Origin: JAGOTP01 sp964443315
GTDB lineage: Bacteria > Patescibacteriota > Patescibacteriia > 2-12-FULL-60-25
DNA: 45,916 bases
Direction of reading: 5' to 3'
Assembly (NCBI GenBank): GCA_964443315.1
Contig: CAYUCP010000003.1
Span: 1 to 45,916, forward strand
The notes beneath the pieces are model-generated. The model was not told the DNA's origin. It worked only from the letters and a program-made list of their open reading frames with translations, and did no database searches. The first letter of the stretch is position 1, and every line of letters begins with the position of its first letter. Below are positions 6,694 through 14,287 of this stretch, piece by piece. Both the position numbers and the translations under genes were made by a program.

Positions 6694-6942
6694 ATGAACC
6701 CAGTTTTACAACAAATGCACCTGCACCACCAGAACGGCCAGCCCGTGGCGCTCATGCGCTACGCAAACGGCACGGCGTTCCTCGCAGATCGTCGTGGCTG
6801 CATCGTCAGCCCGCGCACACCGCGCGGCCTGAATCGCAAGCACGTAGATGCCGCGCTCGCCAGCGGCGAATTAACCGAGTGTTCAACGCCATTGGCGCAA
6901 TCCTTGCGCGAGCGCGGGGTGGGGACGTGGAGGGTGATGTGA
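6694..6942 (+). CDS. Hypothetical small protein
   Basis: 82 aa; GAGG 10 bases upstream of ATG 6694. Not recognised. Several His in the first 15 residues (MHLHHQ) and basic overall (DRRGC, PRTPRGLNRKH), suggesting possible nucleic-acid contact but no defined domain. Its TGA overlaps the GTG start of the next gene. Confidence 0.68.
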   Translation: MNPVLQQMHLHHQNGQPVALMRYANGTAFLADRRGCIVSPRTPRGLNRKHVDAALASGELTECSTPLAQSLRERGVGTWRVM

Positions 6943-7217
6943 AATCCAAAAGACGCAAAACCGGCCGCGGATTCGTAAAAATAGAACTTGACGAGGCTTA
7001 TGGGGAGCGGTGTTCTCTTCAAGAAAGCTCATCCGTCGTCCCGCATGTGTGGCTTGGGCTTGAAAAGGCAAAGCTAAAACATCTCAGTGGGAATGGATGG
7101 GTAGAGTATTCAGTCCCGCCGTATGTTCTAATTAACATGCGAATGTGCCTAAATAGGCGGCAAGTAAAACAACTCATCAAGCGATTGCAAAAATTTGTTG
7201 ATACGGGGAGGCTTTAG
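6939..7217 (+). CDS. Hypothetical small basic protein
   Basis: 92 aa from GTG 6939, chosen because GGAGG sits five bases upstream and the GTG overlaps the preceding stop. Its N-terminus (VKSKRRKTGRGFVKIEL) and C-terminus (RRQVKQLIKRLQKFVDTG) are Lys/Arg-rich; the middle is beta-like (GNGWVEYSVPPYVLINM). Possibly nucleic-acid binding. No family recognised. Confidence 0.68.
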   Translation: MKSKRRKTGRGFVKIELDEAYGERCSLQESSSVVPHVWLGLEKAKLKHLSGNGWVEYSVPPYVLINMRMCLNRRQVKQLIKRLQKFVDTGRL

Positions 7218-7445
7218 ATGACCAACTCAATTCAATTCATTCTCGCGCAAGAACGCGCCCGCATTCGCGCGGCATTGGCCGAACGTCTCATCGGGGCAAT
7301 TCCAGAGCCAGAGCATAGCGCAGACTTGTTGTGTTGGTGCATGAAGCGCGTCCGGGGCGTGGACGGCACAGACACCGACATCGTGGTGCACGGCACGATA
7401 GACGAGTTTGTTAAAGCTGCGCTGGATGATGTGCTGGGGATATGA
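7218..7445 (+). CDS. Hypothetical small protein
   Basis: 75 aa; GGGAGG upstream of ATG 7218, which directly abuts the preceding stop. Not recognised. Helical N-terminus (ILAQERARIRAALAERL) and an acidic C-terminus with DDVLGI. A CWC triplet lies in the middle. Its stop overlaps the next ATG (ATGA). Confidence 0.66.
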   Translation: MTNSIQFILAQERARIRAALAERLIGAIPEPEHSADLLCWCMKRVRGVDGTDTDIVVHGTIDEFVKAALDDVLGI

Positions 7446-7627
7446 AAACAATCCATAAAGGACAACCGTTCTGTGACACTACAATCGCAAGCGAACTTTT
7501 CGCGGCTCCAGTAATATGCCTACCCATAGACAAGGCATGGCTAAGGGCATTCGCACGAGAGCTTCTTGATGGCGCCCGCGCTTCATTTAACGATGGACAG
7601 AACACTACCTCCGCTTCGCCTAAATAG
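7442..7627 (+). CDS. Hypothetical small protein
   Basis: 61 aa; ATG overlaps the preceding stop. Not recognised. A central hydrophobic stretch (ELFAAPVICLPID) is too short and polar for a membrane segment; the second half is helical (AWLRAFARELLDGARA). The next gene starts inside it in another frame. Confidence 0.55.
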   Translation: MKTIHKGQPFCDTTIASELFAAPVICLPIDKAWLRAFARELLDGARASFNDGQNTTSASPK

Positions 7628-7850
7628 CATTCCGCAGTCAGAATGGAGCGCCATCACGTATGGACGCCGCTCGTTTGTGCGTGGCACGGTGGATATGGTG
7701 GGCGTAGAGAAGCAGGTCGCCTACGGAAACGAGAAAGCCATCCAGAAGGGTGTAAGCCCGGATCGCATCTTTGTTTTCAGAGATGACAAAGGCCATCGCC
7801 CTGCGCGATTAACGCCCGCAAGGTCAACGGCGGCGGGGCTAAAATTATAA
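7569..7850 (+). CDS. Hypothetical small basic protein
   Basis: 93 aa if ATG 7569 is used (GAGAG upstream) or 85 aa from ATG 7593; the choice is uncertain and both overlap the preceding gene. Not recognised. Basic, with GRRSFVRGTVDMV and a C-terminus rich in Arg and Pro. It ends two bases before the next ATG. Confidence 0.5.
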   Translation: MAPALHLTMDRTLPPLRLNSIPQSEWSAITYGRRSFVRGTVDMVGVEKQVAYGNEKAIQKGVSPDRIFVFRDDKGHRPARLTPARSTAAGLKL

Positions 7851-7852
7851 AA

Positions 7853-8095
7853 ATGAAACCAAAATCCGCAGTTACGGTTGGAGAACTACGAAAACAAGGG
7901 AACACAGTTTTGCGCCTCATTGAAGTCAAACGAGGAATTGCCGAGGTCGCGTTCGATTCCGCTACCCTGACAAAGATCATTCCCTTGCCCTGGTATGTCA
8001 CTGCGCTCAATGAACAGGGAGAACGGTCGTCTATTTCGCTGGAGGATTGGAAAAAACTACCCGCGATACAAATCTCCAATCCTCCAGCGACGTAG
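7853..8095 (+). CDS. Hypothetical small protein, last gene of the early operon
   Basis: 80 aa. Starts KPKSAVTVGELRKQGNTVLR, a helix followed by beta strands (IEVKRGIAEVAFD, PLPWYVTAL), then a C-terminal helix. It may be a small SH3- or OB-like fold, but no family is recognised. It ends at the convergent junction with the leftward structural genes. Confidence 0.66.
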   Translation: MKPKSAVTVGELRKQGNTVLRLIEVKRGIAEVAFDSATLTKIIPLPWYVTALNEQGERSSISLEDWKKLPAIQISNPPAT

Positions 8096-8123
8096 CAATT
8101 CTTAATTGTCTTACGCGGCCGAT

Positions 8124-8142
8124 GTGTAGCGGCGGCGGGGCG
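8124..8142 (+). repeat. 19-bp repeat shared by both convergent junctions, copy 1
   Basis: GTGTAGCGGCGGCGGGGCG, identical to 41107-41125. Each copy lies between convergent operons and both read in the same orientation. Confidence 0.75.
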
Positions 8143-8155
8143 GTTTTTTGGGGTT

Positions 8156-8169
8156 TGCCAGTACTGGCA
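8156..8169. repeat. 14-bp perfect palindrome TGCCAGTACTGGCA, copy 1
   Basis: Perfect dyad without spacer. Further exact copies lie at 8306-8319 and 9634-9647. The form suits a dimeric regulator or host protein site. Confidence 0.8.
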
Positions 8170-8272
8170 CGGCTCAAACCGCGCACATTTGCCGCTGGAA
8201 TACCCCCAAAACGCATCCAGAACGCGCTGGGCGCGTCGAAACGCCTTGTCCCCGACAAATTCCCATGCGCTC

Positions 8273-8300
8273 AAAAATGCGCCAAAACGGGCGCATTTTT
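8273..8300. terminator. Bidirectional intrinsic terminator between convergent operons
   Basis: AAAAATGCGCC / GGCGCATTTTT stem (8273-8283 and 8290-8300) with a short A-rich loop; the A/T arms give a U-tract in both directions. It closes the early rightward and late leftward transcripts. Confidence 0.88.
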
Positions 8301-8305
8301 GCATG

Positions 8306-8319
8306 TGCCAGTACTGGCA
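8306..8319. repeat. 14-bp perfect palindrome TGCCAGTACTGGCA, copy 2
   Basis: Second exact copy, immediately after the bidirectional terminator and two bases before the stop of the last late gene. Confidence 0.8.
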
Positions 8320-8320
8320 G

Positions 8321-8686
8321 TTAATCCACCAGCTTCAAATCGGCCTCGCCGCGCAGGTGCGCCCCGCCTGGCAAATACAAATCAATCACAAATCTCCCGT
8401 CTTTCAGGCTGTCGGTGGTCGCGCTGGGAATCACAGTCACGGGCAGCTGCGTCGCTGCGCCATCATCCAGCGTGAAAACAATCTCGCCCGCGCCGGCTTT
8501 TACGCCGTTCACCGACCCCCATCTTTCTGCGTTGATTACATCCACCGGCCAGCCCTCGATGCAATCGGGCGTTTCAATCTTCACTAATTTTGCGCCGGTT
8601 GGGATATACACACTTACGCCAACCTTTTTCCCAATTTCAACAGTTACGCTGTTTGGGCTAAATCCGCATCCGATCTTGTTGCTCAT
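8321..8686 (-). CDS. Hypothetical virion-associated beta-rich protein
   Basis: 121 aa, last gene of the leftward structural operon. It is almost entirely beta-like (VTVEIGKKVGVSVYIPTGAK, EIVFTLDDGAATQLPVTVIP), consistent with an immunoglobulin- or jelly-roll-type accessory domain on the tail or baseplate. Position at the distal end of the adhesin cluster supports this. No specific family recognised. Confidence 0.7.
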   Translation of the reverse strand: MSNKIGCGFSPNSVTVEIGKKVGVSVYIPTGAKLVKIETPDCIEGWPVDVINAERWGSVNGVKAGAGEIVFTLDDGAATQLPVTVIPSATTDSLKDGRFVIDLYLPGGAHLRGEADLKLVD

Positions 8687-8695
8687 AATTTTTTT

Positions 8696-9976
8696 TTATG
8701 CTGATGGTGTTTTTGGCCCCAGCCCGCCATCGTAAACAGGCTCTTTAACAGTGTATGTCCCCCGCCCCTGGGTGATCACGTCGTAATTCGCAGGCGGCCC
8801 GGCGGCGCGCAGGTAATACGCTTTGATCTCCCACTCGTATGTGCCAGCAGTCATCGCGCGGGAAACCTCATCCGTGAACCCAAAAAGGATCGTATACGCA
8901 AACAAGTTGAGGCCATTCGACACCACCGCGTATGGCTTCACTACAATCTCGCTCGTGGCGGTTTTAAGATGCACCCGCACTGCGTGGGGTTCTTCCATGA
9001 GTGCCGCCAAATCGTATGGCACCGCTTCGCATGTAAGCTGAAGCGGGCGGTTTGGGAACGGCGTTTCGTTTGTGTAGCTGTCACCGCGAATAATCTCAAA
9101 TTCCTTGATGCTCACAACCGGCGTTTGCAGCGTCATCGTCATCACGCCCAGCATCCGCGTTTTTGCCTCGACCGCCGCCAGCACATCCTCAACCTTCGCA
9201 GGCGCGTAAATATCCATATTCACCGCGACGGCGCACGTCACATCCGGCGCGTCCACTGTTGCATCATCGGTGTGGAATTTGCAGATGAGCAAACCGGCGC
9301 GGTTGCCAATCACCGCGCTGGCCAGCACCCCAAAGGCGTAATAGCTCTTGGTTGTGCTGTTGTATTGCAGTGAGAGCGCGCCAAAATTGAAGGTGTGCCC
9401 AGTCGGGTAATCATCGCTCACCACGATGCAGTCTGCCGCGCACGTTGGCGCAACGCTCGGCTCAACAGCCGCACCGGCCTTTGTGAACTGCGCGGCCACC
9501 ATGTAGCGATCATCCGAGCGGATGCTGGCGGTGATGGGGATATGCCCGTTCCCGATCGCAACTGATGCGGAGACTTTGCCATCCGCTCCGTAATCCTGAG
9601 CCATGTTGTATAAATTAAACGTGTTTCCCTCGTTGCCAGTACTGGCAATGATCCGCATGTTCGCGTTGATGTTCCCCTGATAAAAGCTGATGGGCAATGT
9701 GCGGATGTCAATGGGTATCACTTGAACGTTTGCCGTGCTGGATTTGCCAGCGATGCGCACGGTGTCGTAGTTCATCTCCGCGGCGGTGAGCGCGATTTTG
9801 TATGTGCCGGGGGCGTTTGTCGCATCAACTTCCACGGGCGCGTTGGATGGCGCGGCGGCCACGCCATCCTGAATCAGTTTAATCGTGAGATTTGCCGCAT
9901 CCCCGGTTTTTCCCAGCCCCGTTGACACATCAACCACGCTGAACTGTATCGTAATCGCTTGATTTTTTACTGCCAT
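8696..9976 (-). CDS. Tail or baseplate adhesin-like protein
   Basis: 426 aa from ATG 9976, preceded by GGAGC; the frame runs further upstream but overlaps the neighbour. The N-terminal 90 residues (FSVVDVSTGLGKTGDAANLT, TYKIALTAAEMNYDTVRI) resemble a beta-sandwich domain common at the start of siphovirus tail-fibre and baseplate proteins. A middle beta-rich region and a C-terminal immunoglobulin-like stretch (TAGTYEWEIKAYYL) follow. It is probably an extracellular virion protein for host contact. It carries the third copy of the 14-bp palindrome. Confidence 0.72.
   Translation of the reverse strand: MAVKNQAITIQFSVVDVSTGLGKTGDAANLTIKLIQDGVAAAPSNAPVEVDATNAPGTYKIALTAAEMNYDTVRIAGKSSTANVQVIPIDIRTLPISFYQGNINANMRIIASTGNEGNTFNLYNMAQDYGADGKVSASVAIGNGHIPITASIRSDDRYMVAAQFTKAGAAVEPSVAPTCAADCIVVSDDYPTGHTFNFGALSLQYNSTTKSYYAFGVLASAVIGNRAGLLICKFHTDDATVDAPDVTCAVAVNMDIYAPAKVEDVLAAVEAKTRMLGVMTMTLQTPVVSIKEFEIIRGDSYTNETPFPNRPLQLTCEAVPYDLAALMEEPHAVRVHLKTATSEIVVKPYAVVSNGLNLFAYTILFGFTDEVSRAMTAGTYEWEIKAYYLRAAGPPANYDVITQGRGTYTVKEPVYDGGLGPKTPSA
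9634..9647. repeat. 14-bp perfect palindrome TGCCAGTACTGGCA, copy 3
   Basis: Third exact copy, here inside the coding region of the adhesin-like gene, about 1.3 kb from the other two. Confidence 0.8.
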
Positions 9977-9978
9977 TT

Positions 9979-10644
9979 TTATGCTCCATGCCACCAGCGC
10001 AACGCTGGCGAAACTCTGCGCGATAAAAGCCGCGCCAGCGGCACTCGCGGGTATTCGTATGCCTTTAGCGCTATTGCGCCGATGGTGGTTCTTCCATCCC
10101 CTGTTGTCGTAAAGCCCGGAGATGATATTTTTTGTGGGGCCCATGCCGTTGAGATTTTGGCGTTGGCCTGCTGCAATGAAGCAAATCCGCCCAGGGGCGC
10201 ATCGGCGCTCACGGTATTTGAACCAAGAGCGCACAGAGATGCAAACGTTGCTGATTGCATTTGTTCGGTTGTCGTTGGGTGTCCGCTGTTGGAATTAAAG
10301 TCCCACTTTGGCGCAAAGATGGGGGCATTCTGATCTACGCCGCCAAACAAAAAAAGCGTAACTGCTGCATCTGCGTTGCTCGTGCCAGCGTACGAATACG
10401 CTCCCGGCGGGGGCAGCTTGTCATCCAGCCAGTAATACATCGCCAAATACGCAGGCGCGTTGGTGGAAACAAACAACAGCGTGCCAGTCGCACTATTGAA
10501 TGACGCGGTTTGAGTTGGCTGCGCTCCTGCCCACATCGCAATGGAAGCGATCAACAGTCGTTTCTCGCCTCGCCCCGCTCCAATTGTGAGTGAGAACGAT
10601 CCACTCATGGACTGCCCGCTGGCCGTGTTTAACAGCTTGATCAT
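9979..10644 (-). CDS. Hypothetical virion protein in the adhesin cluster
   Basis: 221 aa. Beta-rich throughout (SGSFSLTIGAGRGEKRLLIA, TGTLLFVSTNAPAY), with a C-terminal basic helix. The overall pattern resembles jelly-roll or lectin-like virion proteins of environmental phages, but no family can be named. It overlaps the preceding gene by four bases and ends two bases before the next start. Confidence 0.68.
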   Translation of the reverse strand: MIKLLNTASGQSMSGSFSLTIGAGRGEKRLLIASIAMWAGAQPTQTASFNSATGTLLFVSTNAPAYLAMYYWLDDKLPPPGAYSYAGTSNADAAVTLFLFGGVDQNAPIFAPKWDFNSNSGHPTTTEQMQSATFASLCALGSNTVSADAPLGGFASLQQANAKISTAWAPQKISSPGFTTTGDGRTTIGAIALKAYEYPRVPLARLLSRRVSPALRWWHGA

Positions 10645-11231
10645 TGAATTGAATCAATCGTAGACAAAACGACTTCGACAGCAAACAACTGGGTGAACAG
10701 CGATCCATCCACAACCGCCCTTACCCGCATGGCCCCATCTGGTATTGCCACTGGCGCGTATATCTCCGCGCTGTCAAAGATTGTGTTTCCGGTTTGCGCA
10801 TTGGCAAGCGCGTCTTCAATTGTCGCGCTCGTGTTGGTGACTATGCTTGACACGCGCCCCCATTCGCAGCTTGCGGCGTTGCTGTTATCAATAAAAACAA
10901 TGTCGCCAGCGGTGATCCCGGTGGTCGAAGCCATTGCCAGCACGTTTTGGTCGGCGGCGCACGTTCCCAGCGTTTGAGACTGGCAGGCGGCATACGCAGT
11001 TGTGAAAATCGCAAATGGATGCCAGTGATTTCCGCTGGCGCGGTTTGAGGCTTCGAGCCGGATGTTCACCCCGGCGGTTGATGCGCTCGCCGACCTGCGG
11101 CCAAATCTGGCATTGATATATCCGCCTATTTTTGCGGAAACATCCACCGCGGATCCAACGATTACAGCATTTGCCGCCGCGCGGGTGAGCGTTATGAGTG
11201 TTTGATTGCCTGTTTTTGTGTAGCTTGCCAT
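10641..11231 (-). CDS. Hypothetical virion protein in the adhesin cluster
   Basis: 196 aa from ATG 11231, chosen because GGAGG lies upstream and the ATG overlaps the stop of a 46-residue gene (TAATG). Beta-rich, with two Cys in the middle (ACQSQTLGTCAADQ) that might pair. Probably an extracellular virion component given its neighbours. No recognised family. Confidence 0.7.
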   Translation of the reverse strand: MASYTKTGNQTLITLTRAAANAVIVGSAVDVSAKIGGYINARFGRRSASASTAGVNIRLEASNRASGNHWHPFAIFTTAYAACQSQTLGTCAADQNVLAMASTTGITAGDIVFIDNSNAASCEWGRVSSIVTNTSATIEDALANAQTGNTIFDSAEIYAPVAIPDGAMRVRAVVDGSLFTQLFAVEVVLSTIDSIQ

Positions 11232-11371
11232 TAGTTTGTGCCTCCAAAGGCGCGAACAATCACATCTTTCCACGCCACCCCGGAGTTGTTGTTCCCTAAC
11301 GGCACGGGGATATGATAAACAAGCCGCGCGTATGTCCCGCGCTGAACATCAAGTATGTGAACATTTGCCAT
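11231..11371 (-). CDS. 46-residue small protein
   Basis: ATG 11371 with GGAGAAAA upstream; stop TAA overlaps the next ATG. Sequence begins MANVHILDVQRGTYARLVYH and ends AFGGTN. Position, ribosome site and coupling make it real despite its size. It may be a small structural or chaperone peptide for the flanking adhesins; nothing identifies it. Confidence 0.68.
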   Translation of the reverse strand: MANVHILDVQRGTYARLVYHIPVPLGNNNSGVAWKDVIVRAFGGTN

Positions 11372-11381
11372 TTTTCTCCTG

Positions 11382-13091
11382 CTAAATTGTCAAATCGCAC
11401 ACCGCCGCGGCGGTGAGAACAGCCACGCCCGTTCCGGTGATGGCGCTTATTTGCGCCTCCACGCTCACCGGCACGGTGATGGCAAAATCACTGTTGTTAA
11501 ACCCGCTCACGACCTGCGGTGTGATGGTGAGCGTGGCCGTCCCGGCGCTCAAAAGATTCACGCTGGCCGCATTCCCGCTTTTTGAGATGGTTGCCACCCC
11601 CGCGTTGCTGGTTGCAACGGAGGCGATGGTCTCTCCCGCGCTGCCGACCAGCGCGAGCGCGAGAGATGTGCCAGTTTTTCCGCTCAGGCTGGCAGGGGTC
11701 ACGCTGGGCCGGCTTACTTGTTTGAATCCAAACACATCCGAGCTTGCGCCCCCATCGTATTCAACGTAAAATATCCCGCCGTTGCACACAAAATCATCTG
11801 ATGCGTATGTGAAAGTAGCATTTCCCGATGTGTGCGTGATAACGCCACGCCGTGTTTCGTACGCGGATCCATCGCCCTTGTCAAACCAAGCCCGCACTTT
11901 TGTCACAGATTTCCCGGCCAGATTGGAAAACGTCATCAGCTGCGTTGTGTTGGTGTAATACGTGGCGGGGTTATTTAATGTGGGTTTAGAGGGTGTTGAG
12001 GATGTGACGGTCACGGTTACGCTGGCGGTGGCTGTGCTTCCATCCGCTCCGGTGGCGGTGATGGTGTATGTGGTTGTTGCGCTTGGCGATACTGTGCGCG
12101 AGTTTCCCGTGACTGTGCCGATGCCCTGATTGATGCTCACGCTGACCGCTTTTGTCACGGTCCACCGCAAAACCGTGGACCCGCCAGGGGGTATGGATGC
12201 GGCGTCGGCGGCAAATGAATCCACCCGCACATTGTTTGTTACGCTGCCCCCGCTGAGCGGAAACAGCGGATCAAATCCCGCGCCCTGCGCATCCACGCAG
12301 AATTTTTTGATAGTCGGCCAGTTTGCGGAGTGATTCATGGGAAACTCGCCGTCATAGTCGTTGTCAGCTATCCATGCGTACAGCCCGATGAGAGACAAAT
12401 TGCTCCCAAAAACCTCTTTTAGAACGCTCAAATAACCAGAATAAAGAGTGTCGCCAAACGGGGTGCTCTTTTCGGCAATTTCCTTGGCGCATCGCAGTTG
12501 CTTAAACGCTTGAATCACAAACCCGTATGAATATCCGCCCGCGCGGGTCAACCCCGCGGCCTCGCAGTTTTCTTTTAGCCATCGCGCCGCTTCCAGCACG
12601 GCATTGCCGCGTGTTCCTGCGCCATACGTGCGCAACGTGTTGATCCAGTCGCAGGCATTGTTTCCGTTGCAATACGCATCTACACTGTTAATGTTCGCCT
12701 TTACAGATGCGATAAATGGAACGCTCTCGGCGTTCGCGACAAGGTTCATCACAATTGGGATCGTGCTTACTTGGCGTATCGCATCTGCCATGTCTGTCAT
12801 TTGCGTCACGCTGATGCCGTTGAATGTCGGCTCGTCTGGCAGTAGCCAGAACTTAACTTTTGATGGGAAATACAGCATCCAATTCGCAATAATTGCTTTG
12901 GTGTCATCTTTGCTATACGCTCCGGCAAATTTTGGAATCACGGGTTTGTTGTATGTCGCAAGCCACGTCCGCACGCTTACATCGTTGATGTGATGCGCCT
13001 TGATGTCGTGCAGGTGGCATCCAAGCGCTCCCACCGGGTCGGTGTTGAGATAGTCGTTAAACGTCCAGGCAAAAATAGGTATATCGCTCAT
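11382..13091 (-). CDS. Adhesin with TIM-barrel glycoside-hydrolase-like N-terminus and Ig-like repeats
   Basis: 569 aa. Residues 1-275 look like a TIM-barrel glycosidase or glycosidase-derived binding module (IPIFAWTFNDYL at the start, VKFWLLPDEPTFNG in the position of the acid/base strand with E in DEP, LIGLYAWIADND later). Two to three bacterial Ig-like domains follow: one near 285-365 with SVSPSATTTYTITATGADGS, and a BIG2-like domain near 460-555 (SATTSNAGVATISKSGNA is close to the visible run). This domain order is typical of receptor-binding or depolymerising tail proteins that bind surface glycans. Enzyme activity is inferred, not demonstrated by an obvious second catalytic Glu. Confidence 0.75.
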   Translation of the reverse strand: MSDIPIFAWTFNDYLNTDPVGALGCHLHDIKAHHINDVSVRTWLATYNKPVIPKFAGAYSKDDTKAIIANWMLYFPSKVKFWLLPDEPTFNGISVTQMTDMADAIRQVSTIPIVMNLVANAESVPFIASVKANINSVDAYCNGNNACDWINTLRTYGAGTRGNAVLEAARWLKENCEAAGLTRAGGYSYGFVIQAFKQLRCAKEIAEKSTPFGDTLYSGYLSVLKEVFGSNLSLIGLYAWIADNDYDGEFPMNHSANWPTIKKFCVDAQGAGFDPLFPLSGGSVTNNVRVDSFAADAASIPPGGSTVLRWTVTKAVSVSINQGIGTVTGNSRTVSPSATTTYTITATGADGSTATASVTVTVTSSTPSKPTLNNPATYYTNTTQLMTFSNLAGKSVTKVRAWFDKGDGSAYETRRGVITHTSGNATFTYASDDFVCNGGIFYVEYDGGASSDVFGFKQVSRPSVTPASLSGKTGTSLALALVGSAGETIASVATSNAGVATISKSGNAASVNLLSAGTATLTITPQVVSGFNNSDFAITVPVSVEAQISAITGTGVAVLTAAAVCDLTI

Positions 13092-14287
13092 GTTAGTTTT
13101 AATACCAGCTTGTTTGCTGGAATTTGCGGCGGGGTTTGGCTGCTTTTAGTGAGCGCGTCCACATTTGGAACAACCCAGCATCGCGTTCCGCTGGCGCCAT
13201 CGCAAAGACCGATGCCATAGATCGGGATGGGCTGCGTGACCTGCGCCACATCCAGACTTGACAAGAAACTGTTGTTTGCGCCCGCCGCGCCCGCGCCCAC
13301 CGCGGCGGCGCAAATCATGATCCGGCCAGTCACAACCGGAAATGTGGACGTGTCGCGCGGGATTACGGCCTGTTTGTAATTTGTAAACGCGCTGAGGGCA
13401 ACCTCGCTTCCGTTCGCGTCCGTGAGAATCCCCACCCGATAATTTGCCCGCGTGAGGCTCATGTTGTTAAGCGCAACATTCAGATAATTGCGGGCCTCAA
13501 AATCTGTAAGCGCGTCCGCGTTAAACCGCGCCCTCATCCCGCCCGCCGGGATGTTGAATGTGCTGCCCGCGGCCACGCCGCGTTTGACCGCTCCGTTTGC
13601 CGGATCAAACTTTGCGCCAAACCAAAAATTGCCGCCGCTGGCCGCATCAAAAATGCCCCACCCCTCGATGTCGGCGGCCAACGCAAACCCCGTCCCGCTG
13701 CCTAGAAAAGAATCTGCCGCGCCTGCCGCGCCCGCCCCCGCGGCGATGGCATTTGCAATCTCGCGCCCGCTGGTCGCCAGCGGAAATTCGGTTGTGTTGC
13801 GGCTTTTGGCCGCCCGCTTGATGTTGCCCACACTGGCCGATGTGATCTCGGCGTAATCGTTTTTGTTGTTGATCCGGCTCATCAACGCAACGTAAATCGC
13901 GCTCGCGCTGGGAAGCGGCGTGGCGTTGAAAAAGTAATTCAACATCATCGCGCTGAAATAGTCGCTCACCACAAGCCCATCTCCCAACGTTTGAGCGAGG
14001 TCGCCATCTTGCGAGATGTTCAACTCAACTATCCGCGCCGCGCCTGCCGCGCCTGCATTCCGGCCACCGGCTATAAAAGGCATTTCTCGCTCATTCCAGC
14101 GCACCATCACCGCCGCGCCGGGGGCATACGTCGCGCCGCCAGGCATGGCTATATCCACCACGCTTGAATCGGCAAGCCTGACGCTGACCGTGCCGCCAGC
14201 CATGCGCAAAACAACCCCCGCCAGCGGCGCACGGCTGCCCTGCCGGTTGATGGCCCGGCCAAGCGATGAAGCGGGCAGCCTAGGCAT
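13088..14287 (-). CDS. Tail fibre-like protein with two related domains
   Basis: 399 aa. Residues about 20-75 form an OB-like beta barrel (GTVSVRLADSSVVDIAMPGG) as seen in baseplate-hub or tail-tip partners. Two related halves follow, at about 110-250 and 260-399: each has an aromatic helix, a 'V-A/G-L/I' strand and a shared signature (AAGAGAAGAADSFL versus AAVGAGAAGANNSFL) after an EFP/TFP-like motif. This looks like an internal duplication of a common phage tail-fibre domain. It overlaps the tail-tip gene by eight bases and probably docks to it. Confidence 0.74.
   Translation of the reverse strand: MPRLPASSLGRAINRQGSRAPLAGVVLRMAGGTVSVRLADSSVVDIAMPGGATYAPGAAVMVRWNEREMPFIAGGRNAGAAGAARIVELNISQDGDLAQTLGDGLVVSDYFSAMMLNYFFNATPLPSASAIYVALMSRINNKNDYAEITSASVGNIKRAAKSRNTTEFPLATSGREIANAIAAGAGAAGAADSFLGSGTGFALAADIEGWGIFDAASGGNFWFGAKFDPANGAVKRGVAAGSTFNIPAGGMRARFNADALTDFEARNYLNVALNNMSLTRANYRVGILTDANGSEVALSAFTNYKQAVIPRDTSTFPVVTGRIMICAAAVGAGAAGANNSFLSSLDVAQVTQPIPIYGIGLCDGASGTRCWVVPNVDALTKSSQTPPQIPANKLVLKLT

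Larger units (their letters stand above)
8096..8320. other. Convergent intergenic junction, early operon versus late operon
   Basis: No gene seen. Contains, in order, a 19-bp element shared with the other convergent junction (8124-8142), a T6 run, a 14-bp palindrome (8156-8169), a bidirectional hairpin terminator (8273-8300) and a second copy of the palindrome (8306-8319). The two palindromes are 150 bp apart in direct register. Confidence 0.7.

Noticed and set aside
8096..8160. T6 run after a G/C-rich stretch as an intrinsic terminator of the early operon
   Set aside because: No convincing stem directly before the T run; the hairpin at 8273-8300 is a better terminator.
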